The notes: generated by a model not told the origin, from the sequence alone. 64,000 nucleotides of DNA from Anaerosporomusa subterranea (GCF_001611555.1 NZ_LSGP01000025.1:186001-250000); one strand, 5' to 3'. Positions 16,576 to 25,372 are shown, counted from the stretch's first letter. Numbers and translations are program-made.

Positions 16576-18054
16576 CTAAAGTTCAAAAATCTTTGTTGCG
16601 ATATTTTTGCAAAATTCACTGTCATGCTCCACAAACAGAATAGTTGGTGAAAATTCAAGCAGTAATTCTTCGATTTGCATACGTGAGATAACATCTATAA
16701 AATTAAGCGGTTCATCCCAGATATGCAAATGAGCTTTCTCGCAAAGGCTTCTTGCAATCAGCACTTTTTTCTTTTGTCCACCGCTAAAATCGGACATATC
16801 CTTTTCAAATTGTACTCTTGAAAAATCAAGTTTCCTTAAATTAGCCTTAAAAATACTTTCATCAATATCATTATCTCTGGCATAATCGGTTAAGTTGCCT
16901 CTAAGGTGAGAGGTATCCTGAGAAACATAGGATATTTTAAGTTGACTTGCTTTTCTGAAAGTGCCTGTATAGTTTATATTTTCTCCACAAATCAGCTTAA
17001 TAAGGCTCGACTTTCCTGAGCCGTTTTTTCCGTAAAGTGCTACTCTATCACCTTGCTCAATGCTGAAACTTACACTCTCACATGCTACCTTTTCGCCATA
17101 GACTATTGAAACGTTTTCAAATTCTACCAGACGGTCTGCATGAAAGTTCACTTGGGAAATTTTCAACCGCTCAGAGCTTTCAATATTGTGGAGAAGCTTT
17201 GACTTGTTTTCAATCGCTGCTTGTTGTCTTGCTTCGATTGACTTCGCACGTTTCATCATCTTTGCGGACTTGTGACCTATATAGCCTGTATCCGGCCTTA
17301 AACCGGAGTCCCGTGTACCCAGCTTTGTTTTTTCCACTTTATCCGACCAATCAGAGGTACGTTTTGCAGCAGACGATAGGCGTTCAATATCTCTTTGGAG
17401 TTTTTCGTTTTCAGCCAGCTCAAAGTTATCCTGCATTGTTTTGTTTTCCCACCAAGATGAAAAATTCCCTTTTTGTATTTCAATATTGGTTTTGTTAATG
17501 GAAAGGATGTGATCAACACAGTTATCAAGAAATGCTCTGTCGTGAGAAACCAAAATATAGCCACGTTTAGAGCGGAGATAGTCACTGACAAGCTTTCTGG
17601 CATTCATATCAAGGTGGTTCGTCGGCTCATCAATCAGCAAGAAACTATTTTCCTTCAGGAACAAAGTAGCGAGCAACACCTTTGTTTGCTCTCCATTTGA
17701 CAGTGTGTGAAAAGGGCGATATAAAACGTCCTCTGAAACCTGAAGCAGTGAAAGCTCACGCATAACCTGCCAAAGAACGTAGTCCGGATAGATGTTTTCA
17801 ATTATCTCTATGGTGTTGTCTTCCGGGTTCGTTACCTTGAAAGGAAAATATTCGAAGTTTACTGATGCTGAAATTGTACCGTTGTATTCATATTTACCAA
17901 GCAGCAAATTCAGAAATGTCGTTTTCCCTCTACCGTTTCTCCCTGTGAAGCCCAATTTCCAATCTGTATCTATTTGAAAACTCACGTTTTCAAATATGTT
18001 ATCATAACTGCCATCATAGCCAAAGGTGAGATGCATCACGTTTATTAGAGACAT
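16576..18054 (-). CDS. Lsa-family ABC-F ribosomal protection protein
   Basis: 492 residues, two ABC domains and no membrane segment: Walker A GRNGRGKTT near residue 38, signature LSNGEQTK near 118, LLIDEPTNHLD near 140, a charged linker (about 190-290), then GKNGSGKSS near 345, FSGGQKKK near 423 and WDEPLNFID near 445. The degenerate second Walker B (EPLNFID) is typical of the Lsa/Vga-type proteins, which displace lincosamides, streptogramin A or pleuromutilins from the ribosome. AGGAGGG precedes ATG. The long leader has a peptide and alternate hairpins (see 18072-18294). Drug range cannot be predicted. Confidence 0.9.
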   Translation of the reverse strand: MSLINVMHLTFGYDGSYDNIFENVSFQIDTDWKLGFTGRNGRGKTTFLNLLLGKYEYNGTISASVNFEYFPFKVTNPEDNTIEIIENIYPDYVLWQVMRELSLLQVSEDVLYRPFHTLSNGEQTKVLLATLFLKENSFLLIDEPTNHLDMNARKLVSDYLRSKRGYILVSHDRAFLDNCVDHILSINKTNIEIQKGNFSSWWENKTMQDNFELAENEKLQRDIERLSSAAKRTSDWSDKVEKTKLGTRDSGLRPDTGYIGHKSAKMMKRAKSIEARQQAAIENKSKLLHNIESSERLKISQVNFHADRLVEFENVSIVYGEKVACESVSFSIEQGDRVALYGKNGSGKSSLIKLICGENINYTGTFRKASQLKISYVSQDTSHLRGNLTDYARDNDIDESIFKANLRKLDFSRVQFEKDMSDFSGGQKKKVLIARSLCEKAHLHIWDEPLNFIDVISRMQIEELLLEFSPTILFVEHDSEFCKNIATKIFEL

Positions 18055-18071
18055 GGCTTACCCTCCTGCAT

Positions 18072-18110
18072 AAAAATTATGAGCTGCAAGAAAGTAAATT
18101 CTTACAGCCC
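18072..18110 (-). terminator. Leader attenuator terminator
   Basis: GGGCTGTAAGAA (18110-18099) pairs with TTCTTGCAGCTC (18092-18081) over a six-base loop, followed by ATAA and five T. It lies inside the untranslated leader of the ABC-F gene, only 17 bases from its start codon. Confidence 0.65.
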
Positions 18111-18247
18111 ATAAAATACAGCAAAGCCAAGCCTATACTGGCGTGACCAAGATATATCGTTGAGTGAAAAGAATGAATTACTTTCTTGCATAAGCACAAC
18201 AAAACAAGAGGCATGACGTGCCTAAAATTTTTATTATGCTTAATAAA

Positions 18248-18268
18248 TTAGCAAGAAAGATTCTTCAT
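18248..18268 (-). CDS. Leader peptide MKNLSC
   Basis: Six-codon frame ATG AAG AAT CTT TCT TGC TAA with GGAG eight bases upstream. It overlaps the first pairing segment of the attenuator, so its translation can control the fold. Confidence 0.6.
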   Translation of the reverse strand: MKNLSC

Positions 18269-18299
18269 CTTTTCAACTCCAATCACTTTAATTGTGAAT

Positions 18300-18328
18300 A
18301 GCATATCATACTGCTTTTCAAAATTCAA
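18300..18328 (-). promoter_or_regulatory. Sigma-A-like promoter of the ABC-F leader
   Basis: TTGAAT (18328-18323), 17-base spacer, TATGCT (18305-18300). Start of transcription would be near 18293. Confidence 0.5.
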
Positions 18329-18449
18329 CAAACAAAACCTGGGGATAAATCAGACAAGTCTTCACGATGACTGTCTTACATAGCTTGAGGAGATAGGGAG
18401 ATCTTCAAAAGTCCCAATCCCTGCTTACACAAGGATTGAGTCCATTTGG

Positions 18450-18494
18450 AACTGTTAGAGATAATACGGTTCTCCGTATCGGGTCAAACGGTGC
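18450..18494. repeat. Short palindromic repeat, copy P1
   Basis: ATACGG-TTCT-CCGTAT hairpin followed by CGGGTCAAACGG. Same element as at 46907 and 62559; the left outer arm is degenerate here. The remainder of 18329-18620 holds no recognised gene. Confidence 0.65.
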
Positions 18495-18622
18495 AAGATT
18501 AGGTTGTTTATCACCCTGATTGCCCTAAGGATAAGAATGATACTTTTCTCTGCACCAACAGATGTGAGCCATCTTAATGGAGCGCTACATAATCAAAAAT
18601 TCAACCCCTGCATAACTGTGCA

Positions 18623-18709
18623 CGCAATGTCGGATCTAGCAGGGTAATTGATGTTGCAGTTAAATACGGATATAGCTCACCAGATGCATTTACAAGAGCT
18701 TTTCATTAG
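18623..18709 (+). pseudogene. AraC-family helix-turn-helix remnant
   Basis: 29 codons read SSRVIDVAVKYGYSSPDAFT and RAFH then TAG. This is the second helix-turn-helix of an AraC/XylS protein of the Rob/GyrI-like type. No start or first helix is present. Its end overlaps the 3' end of the amidohydrolase on the other strand. Confidence 0.65.
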
Positions 18710-19532
18710 CTTCGAGTCCTGTCAGGCCAAGATCATAAATCCTGTTAGCGTTGTCAAAAAACACTTTGTCATGATGCTTTGCTGGGATAATCTGCGCAAC
18801 AAACTCAATATAATTGGAGATATTAGCCAGCGGCCAATCTGTCCCATACAGCAGGCGGTCATAGTTGTCCAGGTATTCCAACCATACTTTTAAGAAGTTA
18901 ATATAGCCGTGCTTTTTTTCAAAAAAATCTGGCATGCTATCGATCCGGCCTTCCAAAATTCCCGAAAGGTCGGCAGCTACATTTTCATTTTTCGCAATGA
19001 CCGCGATAGCGTCTACAAGCCAGGGATTACCAATATGGCACATAACAAACTGAACATGAGGATAGCGTACCGCTACCTCATCCAAGGTCATAGGATGACT
19101 GTATTTCAACAGGGCATTGCTGGTGGCTGTCAATCCGGTATGAACGGCCACTGGTTTCTTATACTGCATTGCCAGCTGATAAAACGGGTCAACCACCGAA
19201 TCGTAAATATAAAAGTGATTGTAGCCCGGATATAGCTTAATGCCCACACAATTCTTTCTTTGCAAATGTTTTTCTACCAAATAAGCTTGCTGCACTACCT
19301 CTTTCACGTTAAAGCAGGTGCTATCCAACCCGATACAATAGCTAAGATCATCGTGATAATCGTGTTCGCTCAACTGCAAACCCCGGTTGCCCATGACCAC
19401 ACCATGAACAATGTTATGCGCAGCATATTGGTCTTTCAGATGGGCACTGGTATTTTTATGGCCCGCCAATTCTGCAATCTGGTCAAAGTAAGGCTCCTGG
19501 CCGAAGTGGATGTGGGCATCAATAATCTTCAT
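18690..19532 (-). CDS. Amidohydrolase-superfamily metal-dependent hydrolase
   Basis: 280 residues. The start MKIIDAHIHFG supplies the HxH metal motif; KLYPGYNHF, VHTGLTATSN, FVMCHIGNPW and LYGTDWPLANI give the later strand ends, the last with the catalytic Asp. The set is that of the ACMSD/amidohydrolase-2 family of TIM-barrel decarboxylases and hydrolases. Cytosolic and probably monocistronic. The reaction cannot be narrowed further. Confidence 0.82.
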   Translation of the reverse strand: MKIIDAHIHFGQEPYFDQIAELAGHKNTSAHLKDQYAAHNIVHGVVMGNRGLQLSEHDYHDDLSYCIGLDSTCFNVKEVVQQAYLVEKHLQRKNCVGIKLYPGYNHFYIYDSVVDPFYQLAMQYKKPVAVHTGLTATSNALLKYSHPMTLDEVAVRYPHVQFVMCHIGNPWLVDAIAVIAKNENVAADLSGILEGRIDSMPDFFEKKHGYINFLKVWLEYLDNYDRLLYGTDWPLANISNYIEFVAQIIPAKHHDKVFFDNANRIYDLGLTGLEANEKLL

Positions 19533-19653
19533 TGGACATTAGTCCTTCCTCAAATATTTTCTTATGCATGTATTCCTATCCTTCATGTCATCCTCTGCAA
19601 GAGTAAGATTTCATACTTCTTATTATCTAATATCTTCCCCTAATTGTGAATGG

Positions 19654-19725
19654 TTAATATTCCGGTTTCCGGCTCTGGCTTGAAAGCGGGTTTGTTTCTT
19701 CCGCCAATAGAATGTATTGCGACAT
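19654..19725 (-). CDS. Possible 23-residue peptide
   Basis: ATG 19725 has an excellent ribosome site (GGGGGGTG six bases upstream) and opens MSQYILLAEETNPLSSQSRK then three more residues. No family known. It may be a real small gene or a chance frame. Confidence 0.25.
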   Translation of the reverse strand: MSQYILLAEETNPLSSQSRKPEY

Positions 19726-19793
19726 ACTCTTCACCCCCCGTGATTAACTCAACATATAATGATACTAGATAGTTATGAAGAGGGGTGAATACA

Positions 19794-21482
19794 TTGGACA
19801 CAAAAACCGCCAGACTGGGCAAATCCGATAAAGTCAATTGCTCGACAGGCCGCGGCAACTGCTTAGGTTGCGGTAAATTCCCGTGCGACTGCTGCAATCC
19901 AAATATTATTGATCTGGCTAACTGTTTTACACAGATAAAAAATGTGACAAAGTGCGTGTTAGACTGCCTGGACGAGCGCCCCAGCCTCTGCAAGGAGGAA
20001 CGAGTCGCCGTCTGCATTCTGTTAAATGAGATTCGGTCTATAGAAGATTTTATCAACAACAGCACCTTCGGTTTACCAGAAATCAAAAATGAGATCAGGT
20101 TCCTAGAAAGTTTTATCAATAACACTATCTTCGGCTTGCCGGAAATCAAAAATGAGATTATCGAAATCAACATCACTAGCACTGCCATTCTGAATGAAGT
20201 AATTATTATAAACGAAGTTGTCAATGCCATAAAGAATACATGTAACTTCTGCGAGTTCTTAACAAATATCAACGAAGTTGTCATCGACATTAACAACACG
20301 GTCAACAATGGCACCAAAGGTATCTTTGAAATTAAAAATGAAATCATCGACATCAACGAGATTGTTACCACTATTAACAACACTATCAACAACGGCACTT
20401 CCGGACTGCCCGAGATCAAGAACGAAATCATTGACATTAATCGCATTGTCACCGCCATCAACAACACAGTTAACAATGGTACCAAAGGCGTCTTCGAAAT
20501 CAAAAATGAAATCATCGACCTCAACGAGATCATTACCACTATCAACAACACCATTCACAACGGAACCTCCGGTCTCCCGGAGATCAAAAACGAGATTATT
20601 GACATTAATCGTATTGTCACCGCCATCAACAGCACAGTTAACAATGGTACCAAAGGCGTCTTCGAAATCAAAAACGAGATCATCGACCTCAACGAGATCA
20701 TTACCACTATCAACAACACCATTCACAACGGAACCTTCGGTCTCCCGGAGATCAAAAACGAGATTATTGACATTAATCGTATTGTCACCGCCATCAACAG
20801 CTCGGTCAACAATCAGTTCTTCGGCCTTAATGAGATCAAGAACGAAATTCGCGGGATCGAGAATATACTAATGACATCAGGGCCTAACCGCTCTCTGTCC
20901 TGCAGCAATGATAGCATACTCATCTGCGGCAGAGGCGTTGACGACGTAATTCGCACCATCAAAACTGATGTTCACAATGTCACTGCTACCCTTCCTAGCG
21001 CCAGTACCCATTCGCAAATTGGAGCGCTGTTTTCGCTTGTTACTAGCTTGTTTGTCCAAGGTAATAGCGCAAATTTTCTTTTTCTATTTTCTAACCCATC
21101 AAGCAAAACCATGTATTTAGATAAAATAATGGTCGGTTCTCAAGTTTCTCCTTCGGCTACACCGCTAAACTATGTAGAGAGTATAAGAATTCGAATAATA
21201 AAAAACAGTATCATATCAGATCCCGGCACGCCGCTATTTCCAACCAATCTCAACGCCGGATTTGCGGATACACCTTCAATTGTAGTTACACAAGACCCTA
21301 GCTCGGGTGGCGGAACTCTAATATTTGATACAAGAGTTTTAGGTGAGTTTACCTCTATTGATTTTGAAGGACGAATCATTGTGCCACCGAACACAAACAT
21401 TCTGATAAATTCTATTCTCGTTGAGCCTCCTGCAGGGCTTGGCGTCGATCTTAGTATAACTATATTGTGGTATGAACTGTAA
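19794..21482 (+). CDS. Cys-rich, 28-residue-repeat surface-like protein
   Basis: About 562 residues. TTG 19794 is chosen because AGGGGTG lies six bases upstream; GTG 19785 overlaps that site. N-terminus: Cys-rich stretch (CSTGRGNCLGCGKFPCDCC). Middle: six exact-length 28-residue units of alternating type, G-L-P-E-I-K-N-E-I-I-D-I-N-R and G-V-F-E-I-K-N-E-I-I-D-L-N-E, followed by an NNTVNNGT-type stretch; this pattern suggests coiled-coil or stacked helices. C-terminus (about 380-562): a predicted beta-rich domain. No signal peptide, as in spore-coat and exosporium proteins. I do not recognise a family; a spore-surface filament is inference. A strong terminator follows. Confidence 0.7.
   Translation: MDTKTARLGKSDKVNCSTGRGNCLGCGKFPCDCCNPNIIDLANCFTQIKNVTKCVLDCLDERPSLCKEERVAVCILLNEIRSIEDFINNSTFGLPEIKNEIRFLESFINNTIFGLPEIKNEIIEINITSTAILNEVIIINEVVNAIKNTCNFCEFLTNINEVVIDINNTVNNGTKGIFEIKNEIIDINEIVTTINNTINNGTSGLPEIKNEIIDINRIVTAINNTVNNGTKGVFEIKNEIIDLNEIITTINNTIHNGTSGLPEIKNEIIDINRIVTAINSTVNNGTKGVFEIKNEIIDLNEIITTINNTIHNGTFGLPEIKNEIIDINRIVTAINSSVNNQFFGLNEIKNEIRGIENILMTSGPNRSLSCSNDSILICGRGVDDVIRTIKTDVHNVTATLPSASTHSQIGALFSLVTSLFVQGNSANFLFLFSNPSSKTMYLDKIMVGSQVSPSATPLNYVESIRIRIIKNSIISDPGTPLFPTNLNAGFADTPSIVVTQDPSSGGGTLIFDTRVLGEFTSIDFEGRIIVPPNTNILINSILVEPPAGLGVDLSITILWYEL
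20319..20822 (+). repeat. Six tandem 84-bp units inside the repeat protein gene
   Basis: Units begin at 20319, 20403, 20487, 20571, 20655 and 20739, each exactly 84 bp. Types alternate, so units 20487+20571 and 20655+20739 form nearly identical 168-bp blocks, pointing to recent duplication by unequal crossing over. Confidence 0.9.
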
Positions 21483-21579
21483 GCCCTAAGCCGCGCGAAC
21501 GGATAGAAGCACTGAAAAGGCGCCCTGAACAAAGTACTCCATGCATAGCCGGTAAAAGCATTCCAGTAACCGTTGGCGT

Positions 21580-21630
21580 GCACAAAGGCAGGGCAACCCA
21601 CAATCAGGTTGCCCTGCCTTTGTGCTTTTA
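21580..21630 (+). terminator. Rho-independent terminator
   Basis: GCACAAAGGCAGGGCAACC and its exact complement form a 19-bp stem with an eight-base loop, followed by TTTTATC. Confidence 0.9.
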
Positions 21631-21881
21631 TCTTTCCTGCGAAGTTGCCTACGCCCTGCTTTCACAGAGTATTTGTGAGAACTACCGATCCAGCTGCTTG
21701 GTATATCTTTTAGTATTTGCTAAAAGTCGAGGACTAAAAAAGGAGTCTATTAAGCTGCGCGTTAAAAGATCCCTTTTAGGACATTCGGTGGGCAAAATCC
21801 GTGGGATTTGCATGGTGGAGGCGAGCCTCACCGAACTCCTGTCTTTATCCTGGTTTATTACATTTTCTCCGTTACCAGCGA

Positions 21882-21957
21882 CACGTTTCAACCCAGCCCA
21901 TCTAAAAATGTTACTTTTATGGACATGCCACCACTGTCATTAAAAAACTGTTTACAG
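21882..21957. repeat. Dispersed repeat, copy 6 (left part only)
   Basis: CCGTTACCAGCGACACG, then AATGTTACTTTTATGGACATG, GCCACCACTGTCATT and CTGTTTACA. The left flank resembles the region at 51115, which ties the two repeat families together. The 21631-21880 gap shows no recognised gene. Confidence 0.7.
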
Positions 21958-21992
21958 TCCTCCCTTTTACTAGAGAGTGCTCATTTGCTGAC

Positions 21993-22319
21993 CTATTCAC
22001 AGCGCAGGGAAGTGATCTTTTGATTTTCGACCGTGAAATAAAAGTTAATAGAAATCGGGCTCCCCTCAAAATTTCCGGAAGCCTGGGCAGTAACAACGGT
22101 TTCTCCATTTTCTTCAACAGCGGAGATGACATCCAAAGTGAGGTCATATTTTTTACCGGCTGTTTCATTCCATTCTTTGATGGCGGAAAGACCGTGGTAA
22201 TCTTTCCCTTCATCATGCACAACAGCATCTTCCGCAAAGCAGTCTGCAAGCGATTTGCTGTCATGAGCATTTGCCGCGTGAAAGTAAGTTTCTATAGCTT
22301 GTGATAATTTTGTATTCAT
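21993..22319 (-). CDS. NTF2/SnoaL-like protein
   Basis: 108 residues, ATG with GGAGAG upstream. Opens with a helix (LSQAIETYFHAANAHDSKSL), then FAEDAVVHDEG and YHGLSAIKEW, the pattern of the SnoaL/NTF2-like fold with a small hydrophobic pocket. Ends FTVENQKITSLRCE. It is the last of four genes in one direction (WYL regulator, nitroreductase, SDR, this one). Such proteins act as hydratases or isomerases or only bind ligands; not predictable. Confidence 0.8.
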   Translation of the reverse strand: MNTKLSQAIETYFHAANAHDSKSLADCFAEDAVVHDEGKDYHGLSAIKEWNETAGKKYDLTLDVISAVEENGETVVTAQASGNFEGSPISINFYFTVENQKITSLRCE

Positions 22320-22348
22320 GATAACTCTCCTTTCTTATTATGGTACTT

Positions 22349-23152
22349 TTAGATTGTACGAATGATTCCGCCATCAATGATATGCTCGCAGCCGATAATA
22401 TAGGAAGCTCGGTCGGATACCAAGAAAGAAACAAGTTCCGCTACTTCTTCCGGACGGGCAGTTCGTCCAATCGGAATGCCACCAAGGGAGTCCATCAATT
22501 CTTGCCGTGCACTATTATAATCAGTTTCGGAATTTTGTGCCATTCGATTGATGAGCCTCTCCGCGGCCTTTGTCTCAGTGAATCCGGGTGCGACGGTGTT
22601 TACACGTATTCCCTTAGGTGCCATCTCGGTTGCCAGTCCTTTGCTGTAGTTTGTTAGCGCCGCCTTGGCTGCCGAATATGCCATGGTATTGTTGCCCGGG
22701 AGTCGTCGTTGAATAGACGTAATATGGATGATAACACCGTAACCTTGTTTAATCATTGGCGGCAACAATCCCCGATCCAGTCGGACCGCAGCAAACAAAT
22801 TGGTTTCGAAAGCCTGCTGCCAATCATTGTCGCTTTGTGCGAGCACTCCGCCTGTTGGAGCAGAGGAGCCTCCAACATTGTTGATCAGAATATCAACACC
22901 ACCAAAACGCTCAAGCACTTCTTTAATAATCTTTGTCGTCCCATCTGGTGTACTGACATCTGCCTGAATAAACAAATCTGAAGCTTTCAACTCATCCGGG
23001 GTCTTTCGTGCGGTGGTAATAACCGTTGCTCCGGCATGAGCAAGACGTTTCACTATCGCTTCACCAATTCCTCCCCTCGTCCCGCCTGTAACTAGGACTC
23101 GCTTACCATCTAGTTCCTTCGTATTGAACGAGTTATCTGTTAAAAATCCCAT
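22349..23152 (-). CDS. Short-chain dehydrogenase/reductase (SDR)
   Basis: 267 residues, ATG with AGGAGG upstream. NAD(P) motif TGGTRGGIGEAI near residue 22, NNVGG near 90, catalytic Ser in HITSIQRR near 145 and YSAAKAAL near 158 (Tyr and Lys), then a typical TAPGF-like VNTVAPGF. C-terminus ends with the FLVSDRASYIIGCEHIIDGG pattern of classical SDRs. Cytosolic; 29 bases before the NTF2-like gene, so cotranscribed. Substrate unknown. Confidence 0.9.
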   Translation of the reverse strand: MGFLTDNSFNTKELDGKRVLVTGGTRGGIGEAIVKRLAHAGATVITTARKTPDELKASDLFIQADVSTPDGTTKIIKEVLERFGGVDILINNVGGSSAPTGGVLAQSDNDWQQAFETNLFAAVRLDRGLLPPMIKQGYGVIIHITSIQRRLPGNNTMAYSAAKAALTNYSKGLATEMAPKGIRVNTVAPGFTETKAAERLINRMAQNSETDYNSARQELMDSLGGIPIGRTARPEEVAELVSFLVSDRASYIIGCEHIIDGGIIRTI

Positions 23153-23321
23153 TACTTAATCCTCCTGTATATTGCTTCCCTATATCTTTTGTTTGTCTTT
23201 GCCTACTGGCATTACAAATCACCCTATATTTCGTCAATCATTAATATCTCCAACATTTTCACCCAAATAGTCTTCTCTACCCGTGTCTTTCATTCCGGTA
23301 AAGGTCTCTTAATCTCTTGAA

Positions 23322-24155
23322 CTACTGCCATGTGACTTGTAAGGAATTTCGATCAACCAACCGCTTATAGGCATATTTCGGATAACCCACCATCAGTCCA
23401 CTGATGACGCGCATGTTTGCCGGCAGAGCCAAAAGATCAAGAAGCGGTTCATAACCGGAGGAAGCGCAATACTCAAACAGACCCGTCCAGCACGTCCCCA
23501 ATCCGATAGACGTCGCAAACAGTTGCGCATATGTTAAAGACAAGTAGGCATTATCCCGAACAGGTGCCAGAAAATCTTTGTCTGCTACCGCTACTACCAA
23601 ACATGGAGCTGACCGCAGCACGACATCCTCACCGGTTTGACGGTAAATTTCAATTTGAGCGGCAGAATTTGGCGCCCATGGTGAAGCTGCCATTGCCGAA
23701 TCTTTGTTTAGTTCGTCTTCCGCCCATTCGATGACAACAGTGGCAATCGCACGCAATGTATCTGCATTATCCACGACATGATAGGCAACCCCTTGAGAAT
23801 TGCAGGCGGTAGGAGCCATACGGGCAATGTCGAGAAGCTGTAATATTGTATCGCGAGGTACAGGCCTTTGTTGATAGTTTCGGATAGACCGGCGAGAACG
23901 TAAAAATTGAGCTGCAGTATCTGCAGCAAGAACTGGCATTTCTTTTAAGGGCGCTTGATTGGCTAGCGGCGATTTTGCATTATCGAGCGCCCCTTGAGGA
24001 CAAATAGCCACACATTGACCGCAGGCAATACAGAGCGGTCTAATTACCTCTGGCCCATCACCGCCCATACCTAGAACGCCACGGCAAACACTAACGCAAA
24101 GGCCACACCGGGTACATTTTCTTTGATCAACTTGAATTAAATTCATATCTGACAT
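23322..24155 (-). CDS. Nitroreductase with N-terminal two-[4Fe-4S] ferredoxin domain
   Basis: 277 residues. Residues 10-60 hold two CxxCxxCxxxC/P clusters (CTRCGLCVSVC and CIACGQCVAICP). The FMN nitroreductase fold follows, starting FLRSRRSIRNYQQRPV with TACNSQGVAYHV and ending near GYPKYAYKRL. Such fused enzymes take electrons from ferredoxins to reduce nitro or quinone-like substrates in anaerobes. ATG 24155 has GAGGTGAT upstream. Cluster gene order supports a redox or detoxification role, which is inference. Confidence 0.9.
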   Translation of the reverse strand: MSDMNLIQVDQRKCTRCGLCVSVCRGVLGMGGDGPEVIRPLCIACGQCVAICPQGALDNAKSPLANQAPLKEMPVLAADTAAQFLRSRRSIRNYQQRPVPRDTILQLLDIARMAPTACNSQGVAYHVVDNADTLRAIATVVIEWAEDELNKDSAMAASPWAPNSAAQIEIYRQTGEDVVLRSAPCLVVAVADKDFLAPVRDNAYLSLTYAQLFATSIGLGTCWTGLFEYCASSGYEPLLDLLALPANMRVISGLMVGYPKYAYKRLVDRNSLQVTWQ

Positions 24156-24216
24156 TGTCCTATCACCTCATTTTTTCTTAATTGTACTTCAGGTAATAAG
24201 ACAGCTGTGTGTCATA

Positions 24217-25137
24217 TTAGGAACACTCATCGTAAATTGTTAAAGTTTCCTTCACTCGTTTTACGATTGTTTTTCGTATATGCTCTGGTTCCAGCACTTC
24301 AACGAAACTACCGAACGATAAAATATAGCTATAGAGCCACTCTCCCTCCGGAAGTGACGCCTCTAAAGTAAAACTCCCGTCCTTGTTCGGCCAAAGAAAC
24401 GTATCATCAAAGTAATCATAAATCCGGTTTATAGCATTAGCCTGAAAGCGTAGTTTTAACGTAATAATCCGCGTTTGTGAATCTTCCCTTGCCGCATCAA
24501 GATCTTGCTTTGGGGAACTTTTGGGTTCAAATATTTCCGCTATTACTTCTAATTTTTTTATCCTCGATATCCTAAAGGTTCGTTGTTCCTGCCGCTGTCG
24601 ACAGTAAGCCAACAAATACCAAGCATTGCTTTTAAAGATGAGTTTTTCTGGTTCTACCGTACGTTTACTTTTCTGCCCCTCTCCGTTGACATAGTCAAAA
24701 CAAATGACATTTCTCTGCAGCATGGCACGTTTAATATCGCTGAACTTGTTTTTGTCATTTTGAGAACTTCCCCATGGAGAGAAGTCGACTTCTACCCAAT
24801 CATCTCTGGTGGTACTTTTAAATATTGCTCGTAGTTTTTCAAGAACGCTATCCAATTCCGGATAATGCGTTGCTTGCAGAGATTTAATTGCCATTAGCAG
24901 GGTTTCGCTTTCCTGTTGAGAGATAAGCGTTCTGCTTATCGCATAGGTTTCAAGCAAGCGTATACCTCCGCCATTGCCTTTATTCATATATATAGGTACA
25001 CCCGCCGACGATAGGACATCAACATCACGGTAGATTGTACGGGTCGAGACACCAAATCGATCTGCTAGTTCTTGAGCTGTAACCGTCCCCTTATTAAGCA
25101 ATATTGTCACTATTTCAAATAACCGATTCATCTTCAT
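24217..25137 (-). CDS. WYL-domain transcriptional regulator (YafY type)
   Basis: About 306 residues. N-terminal HTH_11: FEIVTILLNKGTVTAQELAD, VSTRTIYRDVDVLSSAGVPI. WYL domain about 140-225 with FKSNAWYLLAYCRQRQ, and a C-terminal WCX segment. ATG 25137 has GGTGAT upstream; GTG 25146 is an alternative. It heads the redox cluster and is preceded at once by a 44-bp perfect palindrome (25153-25196), a natural autoregulatory site. Confidence 0.88.
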   Translation of the reverse strand: MKMNRLFEIVTILLNKGTVTAQELADRFGVSTRTIYRDVDVLSSAGVPIYMNKGNGGGIRLLETYAISRTLISQQESETLLMAIKSLQATHYPELDSVLEKLRAIFKSTTRDDWVEVDFSPWGSSQNDKNKFSDIKRAMLQRNVICFDYVNGEGQKSKRTVEPEKLIFKSNAWYLLAYCRQRQEQRTFRISRIKKLEVIAEIFEPKSSPKQDLDAAREDSQTRIITLKLRFQANAINRIYDYFDDTFLWPNKDGSFTLEASLPEGEWLYSYILSFGSFVEVLEPEHIRKTIVKRVKETLTIYDECS

Positions 25138-25152
25138 TTTTATCACCCAAAT

Positions 25153-25196
25153 AAATTATAGCATTAAATATGACGTCATATTTAATGCTATAATTT
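25153..25196. promoter_or_regulatory. 44-bp perfect palindrome upstream of the WYL regulator
   Basis: AAATTATAGCATTAAATATG with ACGT at the centre and the exact complement on the other side; no mismatch over 22 bp per arm. It is 16 bases from the regulator start. Candidate operator; as RNA it would be a bidirectional hairpin. Confidence 0.6.
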
Positions 25197-25278
25197 TCCC
25201 CAGTCCATTTATACAGTATTTTTTTACATTTTTCTGTACAAAGCTTTTCTTCGCACCAAGGGTATATTTTCAAGTGAA

Positions 25279-25372
25279 TCTTACTTTAATGGACGTGCCA
25301 CCAAGGTCGTGTTATAAAACTGTTTACAACTTAAAAAATCACCAAATCCAGCTAAAGCAAGGCTCTATCTGA
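25279..25372. repeat. Dispersed repeat, copy 7 (left half)
   Basis: CTTACTTTAATGGACGTGCC, ACTGTTTACA, then an AGGCTCTATC block, after which it stops inside a broken gene frame at about 25372. Confidence 0.7.

Larger units (their letters stand above)
18072..18294 (-). promoter_or_regulatory. Antibiotic-responsive attenuator leader of the ABC-F gene (predicted)
   Basis: Three segments can pair alternatively. TTTCTTGC inside the leader peptide gene (18258-18251) can pair with GCAAGAAA (18189-18182). The longer TGCAAGAAAGTAA (18190-18178) can instead pair perfectly with TTACTTTCTTGCA (18097-18085), which breaks the terminator stem. Stalling of a ribosome on the leader peptide would free the middle segment and let transcription proceed. 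This is the known logic for several ABC-F genes; the exact fold here is inferred. Confidence 0.6.

Noticed and set aside
19640-20726. Long minus-strand frames opposite the repeat protein
   Set aside because: They follow from the repetitive codons of the plus-strand gene and begin without ribosome sites; the plus strand has the start, the repeats in phase and the terminator.
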